This document shows, one piece after another, positions 56,654-64,000 of a DNA stretch of 64,000 nt. This DNA is from Marinobacter manganoxydans MnI7-9 (GTDB lineage: Bacteria > Pseudomonadota > Gammaproteobacteria > Pseudomonadales > Oleiphilaceae), in contig NZ_AGTR01000013.1 of assembly GCF_000235625.1 (NCBI RefSeq), positions 62,001-126,000 on the forward strand, given 5' to 3'. Position numbers and translations under genes: made by a program. Below the pieces are notes generated by a model, which saw only the letters and a list, made by a program, of their open reading frames with translations, was not told the origin of the DNA and did no database searches. The stretch's first letter is position 1. Each line of letters begins with the position of its first letter.

Positions 56654-57846
56654 AAATCCTTCACATCGCCACAGACGACAAGTTTGTGGATCACGCTCTC
56701 CCTGTGTTTGAAAAAGTCTATCCTGAGGCAAATGACGTTTTTGTATTCGCTTCCAAAAAACCGCTCAAATATGTGGAGCTTAATCCCGATCACATTGAAA
56801 CGAAGCAAAGCAATTATTTTAACAAGAAGCCAAAATTAGGGAAAGAAGCATACCAAAAGTACGACCTAGTTATATTCCATTGTCTAAGGTGCTCGACTTA
56901 TCCTGAACTGGCTAATATCCCAGAAGATACACCGACGATATGGCTTGGATGGGGAGTCGACTACTACGTTGATTTTTTACACGGCATTCCGCTGCTTTTG
57001 AGCGATACGCAGAAAATATACAATAGACTCGTTGGTAACAAGCCGAAGCGACAGGCTGCAAAACTAGTCAAACGCCTCGTCGGCGTGTTAAGACCTCGCA
57101 GCATCAAAATTCGCGCTGTCGAGAGAATTACGATATTTTCGCCAGTACTCCCAGAAGAGTTCGGAATGGTAAAAAACGCTCGGACTTGGAGACGTTTTCC
57201 AGAGTTTGCATCATGGAATTACGGAACGTTGGAAGACCATCTCATCAAGGGTTTTGAGGGTGAGAGCGTAACTGGTAAAGCCATTCTTATTGGCAATAGC
57301 GCAACATACACCGGGAATCACGCAGAGGTTTTTAGCCTTCTCCGCGAACTACAGGTGAATGATCGGCAGGTGATAGCGCCACTCAGTTACGGTGATCCTA
57401 AATTGGCGGCAATATTAAACGCCATGGGGCAGACATACTTTGCTGATAATTTCGAGCCACTGATGGATTTCATGCCTATTGAAGACTATATCGCCATTAT
57501 TAAAAAGTGCGGCTATGTAATTATGAACCACGTTCGCCAGCAAGCGGTTGGCAATATTGTGATTATGCTTTATCTGGGGGCTCGGGTGTTTTTGCGTCAG
57601 GAGAACCCCGCATACAACTTCTTCAGAAAATCCGGCATCACAATCTCCACAGTGCAGGAATTGGTAGAGAATCCCGAACTTCTGAACGAGCCTTTAACGC
57701 AAATAGAGCAGGCCAAAAATAAGGCGATTGTAAGCGATTACTGGTCTCGTGAGAGGGCCTATGAGCGGACTCGAATGCTTGTAGAAAAGGCGTTCGCAAT
57801 GAAAGGTTTGGAATGCCCTGAAGTGTTGCCTGAGACGTACCGGTGA
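56650..57846 (+). CDS. WecF-like 4-acetamido-4,6-dideoxyhexose transferase (GT56 family)
   Basis: 398 residues. Family features of TDP-Fuc4NAc:lipid II transferase are seen in the C-terminal half: IGNSATYTGNHAEVF, PLSYGDP, VIMNHVRQQAVGNIV and GARVFLRQENPAYNFF. In enterobacteria WecF adds Fuc4NAc to the ECA lipid intermediate; here, with a VioA-like partner, the donor may be dTDP-Qui4NAc. It is coupled to the acetyltransferase and to Wzx by 4-nt overlaps. Confidence 0.87.
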   Translation: MKILHIATDDKFVDHALPVFEKVYPEANDVFVFASKKPLKYVELNPDHIETKQSNYFNKKPKLGKEAYQKYDLVIFHCLRCSTYPELANIPEDTPTIWLGWGVDYYVDFLHGIPLLLSDTQKIYNRLVGNKPKRQAAKLVKRLVGVLRPRSIKIRAVERITIFSPVLPEEFGMVKNARTWRRFPEFASWNYGTLEDHLIKGFEGESVTGKAILIGNSATYTGNHAEVFSLLRELQVNDRQVIAPLSYGDPKLAAILNAMGQTYFADNFEPLMDFMPIEDYIAIIKKCGYVIMNHVRQQAVGNIVIMLYLGARVFLRQENPAYNFFRKSGITISTVQELVENPELLNEPLTQIEQAKNKAIVSDYWSRERAYERTRMLVEKAFAMKGLECPEVLPETYR

Positions 57847-59264
57847 CCCCCAAAAAAATAGCTGCCTTCGCAATAGGCCCAATAGGGGGCGCTGTCCTTG
57901 GCCTAATCTCCTTGCCGGTCATAACTTGGTTTTTCTCCCAAGAAGACGTTGGGCGCATGGCCATGCTGCAAGTCACCTTGGGTTTCAGTACTCTGCTGTT
58001 CAGTCTTGGTCTAGATCAATCTTACGTGCGGGAGTTTCATGAGGCAAAAAGCAAACCCGCGTTGCTTAAACGCGCCATGATGCCCGGTTTAGTTTTGTTG
58101 GTGCTTGCGGTTTTGTTATTGCTTTGCCTCGGAGGCGCTCTGGCTGAGTGGTTATTCGGTGTACGAGAATGGCACTTGAGTACACTGGTGGCGCTGGCGT
58201 TGGTGGCCAGCTATATCTCCCGGTTTTTGTCGCTTGTGTTACGAATGAACGAGCGCGGCGTGGCATATTCGATGAGCCAGCTGCTGCCCAAACTGCTCTT
58301 GTTGTTAATCATCGGGACTTACATTGCGTTTAGTGCAGAGAAAAACCTGACAAACCTTGTAGTAGCAAACACAGCAGCGATTGCTTTTGTTTGCGTAATT
58401 TTTGGTTGGAATACCAGAACGGAGTGGCTGACAGGAATTCGGACCAAACTGGATGTGGAACAGCTGATAAGTATGCTCCGCTTTGGGCTTCCGCTGATTC
58501 TTGGAGGGCTCGCTTTCTGGGGGCTTACGGCGATAGACAAAGTTTTCCTGCGGTCCCTTGCATCCTTTGAGGAACTGGGTATTTACTCCGTGTCGGTTAG
58601 TTTTGCGGCGGCTGCCACGATCCTCCAGAGTGTATTCTCTACTGTATGGGCTCCCACCGTGTACAAGTGGGCCAGCGCTGGTCAGGGCCTGGAAAACGTT
58701 CACAGAGTGACCCGTTACATACTCGCGCTGGTTGTACTCGGATTCACCCTAGCTGGATTGTTCTCTTGGATTATCACGCTCTTTTTGCCAAAGAACTACG
58801 CTTCGGTGCAATGGATCGTGGTTTCCTGTATTGGCTACCCCTTGCTCTATACACTATCGGAAACTACGGTTGTGGGTATCGGAATCTCACGGCGCACTTC
58901 TTTCTCAATGTTGGCAGCCGTCCTCGCCTTTGCGATCAACCTGGCAGGTAACTGGTGGCTAATCCCAATTTTCGGCGCGGCCGGCGCTGCTGTGAGCACG
59001 TGTGTTTCATTCTGGGTATTCTTCTTTCTGAGAACCGAGTTTTCCGCCTTTCTTTGGATGCCCATGCCTCGTCTGTTGTTATATTCCTTCACCTTGATAT
59101 CAGTTTTCGGAGCCGTAGTGTTCACCCTATGGGGGGAGGCCTTAAATAGCCTGATGATGACCTATTGGCTGGTCGTTTTAGGTTGCTGGGGCTTTGCTTT
59201 TAGGGCCGAGATTGCAGAACTGATTCGTTTTTTTGTGGGCGTCATCGGCAACAGAGTGGTGTAG
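57843..59264 (+). CDS. wzx: Wzx-type polysaccharide flippase
   Basis: 473 residues, starting at GTG within the stop of the previous gene. It has 12-14 hydrophobic helices in the polysaccharide transporter/MATE-like pattern, with FGLPLILGGLAFWGL (helix 7 region) and long loops rich in Arg/Lys on the cytoplasmic side. It flips the undecaprenyl-linked repeat unit to the periplasm. It is the last gene of the tightly coupled run; the next 536 nt are non-coding and AT-rich. Confidence 0.9.
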   Translation: MTPKKIAAFAIGPIGGAVLGLISLPVITWFFSQEDVGRMAMLQVTLGFSTLLFSLGLDQSYVREFHEAKSKPALLKRAMMPGLVLLVLAVLLLLCLGGALAEWLFGVREWHLSTLVALALVASYISRFLSLVLRMNERGVAYSMSQLLPKLLLLLIIGTYIAFSAEKNLTNLVVANTAAIAFVCVIFGWNTRTEWLTGIRTKLDVEQLISMLRFGLPLILGGLAFWGLTAIDKVFLRSLASFEELGIYSVSVSFAAAATILQSVFSTVWAPTVYKWASAGQGLENVHRVTRYILALVVLGFTLAGLFSWIITLFLPKNYASVQWIVVSCIGYPLLYTLSETTVVGIGISRRTSFSMLAAVLAFAINLAGNWWLIPIFGAAGAAVSTCVSFWVFFFLRTEFSAFLWMPMPRLLLYSFTLISVFGAVVFTLWGEALNSLMMTYWLVVLGCWGFAFRAEIAELIRFFVGVIGNRVV

Positions 59265-59800
59265 CCGCATCCTGCGGATAGCAGAGCAGTTTATAGCGAG
59301 CGCCCTTAATCTCTGAACGAGAGTTCGGCTCAAAGCAATTTCGGAAGGTCCCAGAATGGTCGTGCTCTATGTTTTATCATGATGCGAGTATAAAAAATAT
59401 TCATTTCCATTGCATGCTAAGACATACTTCGACTTCAAGCCTAGAAGAAAAATTCTGTTATCAAATATGTAACAAGCGCCTTAAAGGGCAAGTCACTATA
59501 GCAGTTTTGGTTGAATCTTGAGGTGAATCTTCTGTTTGATTAGTTGTAGCGAATGGTCTGTCACGTCATTAAGATTGGCCAAAATTCTAAAAGTATAAGT
59601 AGTTCATGTGCCTTTCATTAAGTCAGCACGTAATTGACCTCAAGATTGCGCGGCCTTTCGCCTAAAAGCCTCAGTATTTGATAAGAATAAAACATATTGG
59701 AAATTAAAAAGGCAAAGCGCGCCACTTCTGGATGTTGCTTCTGCATCGAGTGCTCTGGCTAAAGCACGTCTACGCCATTGGTGAGTCCAAAGTACAATTA
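59265..59800. other. 536-nt AT-rich non-coding gap
   Basis: It lies between wzx and the EpsG-like gene. I see no convincing open frame, terminator or promoter pair, only short direct repeats (GAATCTT near 59510-59530) and a small GTGCT/AGCAC hairpin near 59750. Composition is clearly lower in GC than to the left. It may mark the junction of an acquired polysaccharide segment or a deleted gene. Confidence 0.6.
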
Positions 59801-60893
59801 ATGTCTATATATTTATCTTTTTATTCTATAATAGGGCTATTAGCTTTACTTCAATCAAAGCTAAAAAGTGATCAAAAGCTAATAGCTTCATACTTGATAT
59901 TTGTCCTAGTTTCTCTCTTCTCAGGACTGAGGGGCTCAGTCGGAGCTGACACTCTAAATTACCTGCAGATATATCAGGATTCGCCTGGGATTGCCCATTT
60001 TTTTGAATCAGAATGGAAGGTTGAGCCTTTATTTCTATTCTTGAATTCGCTTCATAAATCCATATTTGATAATGAGTTTTTGTTTCTCCTGGGTTATTCG
60101 GTATTTCAGGCCTTTCTTTTAATGCTTGTAACTCGCAGGAGCAAAAATCCCTCTTTATTCATATTTGTTTATGTTGTGTATTTTTTATTTGAATCTCCAC
60201 TTTAATATATTAAGAGCTGGTACCGCCATACTATTCCTTCTATTGGCGCTAAATTCTAAAACACCTCTACGAGCCGTTGGCTTATTTTCAGTTGGCCTTG
60301 GTTTCCATCTTTCGATAATTGTGGCTTTGCCATTGTTATTGGCTGGCTGGAATCTTACATTAAGAAAGCTCGCATTGTGGTTTGTTGTAATATCATCTTT
60401 GTTTTTTGGTATAATTTTAACGTTTTCTGATAAAATAATCGAGAAAATTATTACTTATGTGACTTACATTGAGTACGGCGGCGACTATCCAATAGTCTTA
60501 ATTTTCACAACACTTATCTTCTCAACTACAATTTTTGTGCGTAAAGGAGATTTTCCAAAAACATACTATCTGTCTGGAGCTCTTCTGATTACTTCTCTAG
60601 TGCTCACATTCTTCTTGCCTGGTTTTTATAGGATTACGTCAATATTTTTATTGTTGTACTTTTGGTATTTTGTACAGTTCTTTCGAAATCCCGTCAGTCT
60701 ATACTCTTTTATTTTCTCTGTTTTCTTTTTATATCATTCGGCGGCTTCCATTATGGTCATTGGTTCGGAAAAAGAGCGGTTAGAGAAACGTATTGAGGTA
60801 TCGGTGGGCGCTCGTAAAGAAGCCTACAAGAAAGCATTGAATTCGACATACATTCCTTATGAATTCTATTGGCAAAATTTTAATGAACTCTAG
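59801..60893 (+). pseudogene. EpsG-family polymerase (Wzy-like) with a one-base frameshift
   Basis: Two overlapping frames together make a complete EpsG/Wzy-like membrane protein. The first (59801-60205) ends after FIFVYVVYFL; the second, in another frame, continues YLNLHFNILRAGTAILF and runs to 60893. Removing one T from the T6 run at 60181-60186 joins them as VVYFYLNLHFNILRAG, giving 363 residues with about ten membrane helices, a normal length for EpsG. The polymerase would join repeat units. The cause may be real inactivation, phase variation or slippage at the T-tract, or a sequencing error. It starts at a weak ribosome site. Confidence 0.85.
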
Positions 60894-61149
60894 GATGGCT
60901 GCATCAATATTTTTCGGTATTTCAAAGTTCAATGCCTTAATGAGACTGCTCCATTGTTCTGAGGACAAGGAGGATCTTGTTCCTTACAGGGTGAAGTGTT
61001 GTATTAGTGGTTTTGTTAAAATTGATACGATCCGGATTTTGTCCCGCCGAAAATGCTGTTTGCACTGCTCTTGCCCTTAGACCTTAAATTATTAAAATTG
61101 AAGTTTTTTGTGAGTGCAAGCATGATCCCAAGTAAATTTGGTAGGCTAA
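60894..61149. other. 256-nt low-GC stretch without a convincing gene
   Basis: A 73-codon frame at 60859-61080 overlaps the polymerase, is rich in Cys and has no family resemblance, so it was not called. The stretch could hold the remains of a small gene. Confidence 0.55.
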
Positions 61150-62280
61150 ATGATGAACGTAAATCATCCGAAAGTATTAATAGTTTCTAATCTTTATTCT
61201 GTGGCCGGGCATGTGTCCGGGGCAAATATCACCACGGCTGTCAAAGATCTTATCGAAGGTGCGTTCTCACAGAGAATGAATGTTATTGGTGTAATCCGGT
61301 TTGAAAGCATATTCAGGAAGCCTGCGGCCGGCTGCAAGACCTTTCTAGAGAATGGGGTACAGGTCTTTGATGTTCCTAGAGTAGGGTTAAGAAATTGGAT
61401 CTTCGCTAAAGCCACAATGCTTTTATCGAGAAGGGAGCTTAGCAGCCTTAAACCCAATATCGTGGTGTGCCATAGAGCAACCAATCTTTATTTTGCCAAG
61501 AAAATTTTCGGCAGTTCTCCGAAGTATGTATTTGTTTTGCACCAATCCGATTTAAATTCAGAGATCTTGAGTTATGCATTGTCAGAATCAGACCTTATTT
61601 TGGCTCGATCAAAGCCATTATCTGACAGGATTTTAAAATTTTATCCCAGTGCTAAAGTTTCCGGCATTGTTGGGTCTGGTGTTGACATGAGTAATGCTAA
61701 AAGAAAAGATAGAGCCCTTGTTGATTCTAATATTTTGAAGATTGTGTTTGCTGGCAGACTAGTGCCATTAAAAAATATTGATGTAGTGTTGGTCGCTTTA
61801 TCCAAACTTAGGAAACAAGGTCAGCGCTTTTCATTTAAAGTACTTGGCGATGGCCCATTAAGAGAAATTTTGGAAAGGACGGCCGTTGAGCTTGGAATCA
61901 AGGACAGTGTTGAGTTCTATGGCCATGTCGATAAATTCAAAGTTTTGTCTGTTATGAGTGATAGTCATCTTTTTGTTATGCCGAGCGCTCCAGAAACTTT
62001 CGGTTTGGCGTATTTAGAAGCCATGTCTCAGGGTTGTGCGGTAATAGGTCATCGAGGTTGGGGCATTGATGGGCTGGTTGAAGATGGTGTTCAAGGATAT
62101 TTGGTGAACGAAGCAAATGATCAGAATATCCTGGACTGTTTTTTGAGATATATGCGTCTGCCTGGAGTGCAAAGGTTTGATTTGCACGAAGAAGCCTTTA
62201 ACTTGGCTGCTAGGAACGATAAGTCTTCTGCTGCTGAAAACTATAAATCGCTCATTGAGTCGGTCATGTATGATGTATGA
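61150..62280 (+). CDS. Glycosyltransferase family 4, first copy
   Basis: 376 residues. GT-B fold with an N-terminal Rossmann half (LIVSNLYSVAGHVSGAN) and a C-terminal GT4 half: IVFAGRLVPLKNIDVVL, VEFYGHVDK and the phosphate-binding EX7E region PSAPETFGLAYLEAMSQG. It likely adds one sugar to the lipid-linked repeat unit. GC is about that of the right-end island. The start is ATG 61150; the ATG three bases on is equally possible. Confidence 0.9.
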   Translation: MMNVNHPKVLIVSNLYSVAGHVSGANITTAVKDLIEGAFSQRMNVIGVIRFESIFRKPAAGCKTFLENGVQVFDVPRVGLRNWIFAKATMLLSRRELSSLKPNIVVCHRATNLYFAKKIFGSSPKYVFVLHQSDLNSEILSYALSESDLILARSKPLSDRILKFYPSAKVSGIVGSGVDMSNAKRKDRALVDSNILKIVFAGRLVPLKNIDVVLVALSKLRKQGQRFSFKVLGDGPLREILERTAVELGIKDSVEFYGHVDKFKVLSVMSDSHLFVMPSAPETFGLAYLEAMSQGCAVIGHRGWGIDGLVEDGVQGYLVNEANDQNILDCFLRYMRLPGVQRFDLHEEAFNLAARNDKSSAAENYKSLIESVMYDV

Positions 62281-62303
62281 CTAAAAGTTAGGTTTCTGAT
62301 TTA

Positions 62304-63416
62304 ATGATAGTCCATGTATGTAATAATTACGTATCTTCGAAAGTTCATGGTAAGATTGTTGAAAAAATATCGGTCTTATTTCCAGGTCATCAATCTGTTT
62401 TTATTCCAATAAGGAAGAAGTCCGACGCTTGGGTCAACTCATTTTTTAGCGGAGACGTTTCGTTCAAGTATAGTAGGTACCCAAGATTCATAAAATATTT
62501 TCCCTTTATTAAAGTGCTTTACAATTTTTTAAAATTCAGGCGGTTTTTCAAAGGGCTTGATGACTCCCTGCCCACTCGCAGTGTTTTAGCACACACCCTT
62601 TGGACGGATGGCTCGATAGCATACTTTGCGTACAAAGCTTTCGGCTTACGCTATTCAGTTGTTATTAGAAATACTGATATTAATATTTTTATTCCAAAAC
62701 TTCCTCAATATAGATGGTTTGTTAAAAAAATTATCTCCAACGCCGACAGTGTAATTTTTGTCAATGGTGTATACCAGCAGCGCCTTTCAGAGCGCTTCCC
62801 AGAATTATATAGGTGTATTAGAAATAGCTGGCTAATATATAACGGCCTCGATGATTTTTGGCTAGGGTCAAAATTTTTTGGTGATTTTTCGAGTAGGGAT
62901 TGTGTTTGTTACGTTGGCGCTTTTAATCATAATAAAAACCTCCGGAATATTTATGGGTCTGTCAAGGAGGCGAGAAAAAGTAATCCAAAGATCAAGCTCG
63001 TTTTGATTGGGGGCACACAGGCTGAATTCTTGAAGGTTGTTCAGTCTGATGTTATACCCAACTGGGTAAGTGTCTTAGGTAAAGTCAAGGAAAAAGAGGT
63101 GATTTCAAGCTATCTGCGTCGAAGTTTTGTGTTTTCTATGCCATCGTTTTCGGAAACATTCGGTTTGGTTTACCTTGAGGCGCTCTCGCAGGGCTGCAAT
63201 CTGATATGTAGCAGAGGAGAGGGCGTGGATGGTGTGGTCTTTGGCGATCATATAACGCTGGTAGATCCAAACGATGTGAATGAAATCGCTGATGCTGTCT
63301 TGAATTATTATGGTAGAGATTTTCCCTCTGGAAATAAAAAAGCGATCAGCGAATTTCTAGACGAATTTTCTTGGGAACGTGTGGCACATAAATATTTCGA
63401 CGCTATCCCAAAATAA
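62304..63416 (+). CDS. Glycosyltransferase family 4, second copy
   Basis: 370 residues, GT-B. The C-terminal half has CYVGAFNHNKNLRNI, VSVLGKVKEKEV and the EX7E motif SFSETFGLVYLEALSQG. It resembles the preceding transferase in the same C-terminal motifs (SETFGL, YLEALSQGC), suggesting two related GT4 steps. The N-terminal acceptor half is divergent, starting MIVHVCNNYVSSKV. Low GC and many AT-rich codons mark it as part of the acquired region. Confidence 0.88.
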   Translation: MIVHVCNNYVSSKVHGKIVEKISVLFPGHQSVFIPIRKKSDAWVNSFFSGDVSFKYSRYPRFIKYFPFIKVLYNFLKFRRFFKGLDDSLPTRSVLAHTLWTDGSIAYFAYKAFGLRYSVVIRNTDINIFIPKLPQYRWFVKKIISNADSVIFVNGVYQQRLSERFPELYRCIRNSWLIYNGLDDFWLGSKFFGDFSSRDCVCYVGAFNHNKNLRNIYGSVKEARKSNPKIKLVLIGGTQAEFLKVVQSDVIPNWVSVLGKVKEKEVISSYLRRSFVFSMPSFSETFGLVYLEALSQGCNLICSRGEGVDGVVFGDHITLVDPNDVNEIADAVLNYYGRDFPSGNKKAISEFLDEFSWERVAHKYFDAIPK

Positions 63417-63453
63417 TCATTGCTCAAATAGAACGAATGCGTAGGGCTTTTTT

Positions 63454-64000
63454 TTGAAGATTATATATCTCCACCAATACTATACTTCGCCAGAAATGTC
63501 CGGCGGTACTCGATCCTACGAAATGGCTCGTAGAATGGTGTCTGCGGGACACGAAGTGCACATGGTCACCAGTTACCGCGATGCAGAGGGGCGTCGGGAC
63601 GGCTGGTTTCAGACGACCGAAGCAGGCATTAAAGTACACTGGTATTCCGTTCCATATTCCAATCAACTTGGATTTTATCAGCGGCTGAGAGCTTTTTTTT
63701 CATTTGCGTTTGCTGCACGTGAAAAGGCGCTCTCCCTCGATGGCGATGTTGTGTTTGCTACCAGCACACCACTAACAATTGCTTTGCCAGCGGTTTTTGT
63801 CGCGCGAAAAAAGCAAATACCAATGGTGTTTGAAGTTCGTGACCTGTGGCCGGAAATGCCGATTGCAGTGGGTGCTTTGAACAATCCATTGCTTCGGTTC
63901 GCTGCTTATCGCCTTGAGTATTGGGCCTACCAGAACGCTTCATCGGTCGTAGCACTATCTCCAGGGATGAAGGCCGGTGTGGTTCGAGCGGGTTACCCCG
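63454..64000 (+). CDS. Glycosyltransferase family 4 (WbuB-like), N-terminal part
   Basis: About 182 codons are visible before the window ends. From a TTG start the sequence reads KIIYLHQYYTSPEMSGGTRS and continues with VFATSTPLTIALPAVFVAR, VFEVRDLWPEMPIAVGAL and ALSPGMKAGVVRAGYP, the pattern of WbuB/Glyco_trans_4_4 N domains. Such enzymes often add a fucosamine-type residue early in O-antigen units. GC returns towards the genome level. No ATG fits the conserved N-terminus, so TTG after AGGG is used. Confidence 0.83.
   Translation, partial: MKIIYLHQYYTSPEMSGGTRSYEMARRMVSAGHEVHMVTSYRDAEGRRDGWFQTTEAGIKVHWYSVPYSNQLGFYQRLRAFFSFAFAAREKALSLDGDVVFATSTPLTIALPAVFVARKKQIPMVFEVRDLWPEMPIAVGALNNPLLRFAAYRLEYWAYQNASSVVALSPGMKAGVVRAGYP

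Noticed and set aside
60859-61080. 73-codon frame after the polymerase
   Set aside because: It overlaps the polymerase end, is Cys-rich and low in GC, and has no family features or ribosome site.

Overview
The window reads as chromosomal DNA of a marine gammaproteobacterium, most likely Marinobacter or a close relative. The evidence is synteny and protein character: a Pseudomonas-type rpoN/lpt/mla/murA/hisGDC block, a pilBCD-coaE cluster, and a DUF1302-DUF1329-LuxR module. GC is moderately high in the housekeeping part and falls sharply near the right end. I saw no rRNA, tRNA or CRISPR array.

Left part (1-11.7 kb): a minus-strand run (kdsD, kdsC, lptC, lptA, lptB, rpoN, hpf, ptsN, rapZ, an HPr-type phosphocarrier and a truncated mgtE) joins Kdo synthesis, the LPS bridge, sigma-54, ribosome hibernation and the nitrogen PTS. 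A strong intrinsic terminator lies between hpf and ptsN. Divergent from it is the mlaFEDCB phospholipid-transport operon, then ibaG. Next (11.7-20.5 kb) come murA-hisG-hisD-hisC, a Nif3-like gene, the divergent division genes zapG/zapE and a thiolase. This stretch is studded with five compound palindromes whose outer arms differ in sequence from copy to copy but are perfectly self-complementary in each.

Middle (21-32 kb): DUF1302 and DUF1329 genes end in a terminator, followed by a 900-residue MalT-like LuxR regulator. Then on the minus strand lie a PlsC-type acyltransferase, Bax, a large orphan lipoprotein and a small YfaZ-like barrel. From 32.2 to 41.2 kb (minus strand): yacG, a hybrid histidine kinase, trmO, an unknown outer-membrane-like protein, coaE and pilD-pilC-pilB. 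From 41.5 to 44.2 kb (plus strand): pilA behind a near-perfect sigma-54 promoter, a Wzy/O-oligosaccharyltransferase-like membrane protein and a second type IV pilin with Asp instead of Glu at mature position 5.

Right part (44.2-64 kb): a beta-CASP metallo-hydrolase, cysQ, rfaH and a Wzz-like gene lead into a long surface-polysaccharide operon. It contains Wzi-like, a large Wza-like SLBB exporter, Wzz, rfbB, rfbA, a VioA-like aminotransferase, an acetyltransferase, a WecF-like transferase, the Wzx flippase, an EpsG-type Wzy split by a one-base frameshift in a T6 run, and three glycosyltransferases (the last cut by the window edge). An exact ops motif, the RfaH loading site, lies inside the signal-peptide codons of the Wzi-like gene, about 1.1 kb from rfaH itself. 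The sugar genes predict dTDP-4-acetamido-4,6-dideoxyhexose (Qui4NAc or Fuc4NAc) as one residue of the polymer. The strongest leads for new biology are the palindrome family, the ops-in-coding arrangement, the pilA/ligase/Asp5-pilin cassette, the terminator ahead of ptsN and the frameshifted polymerase.
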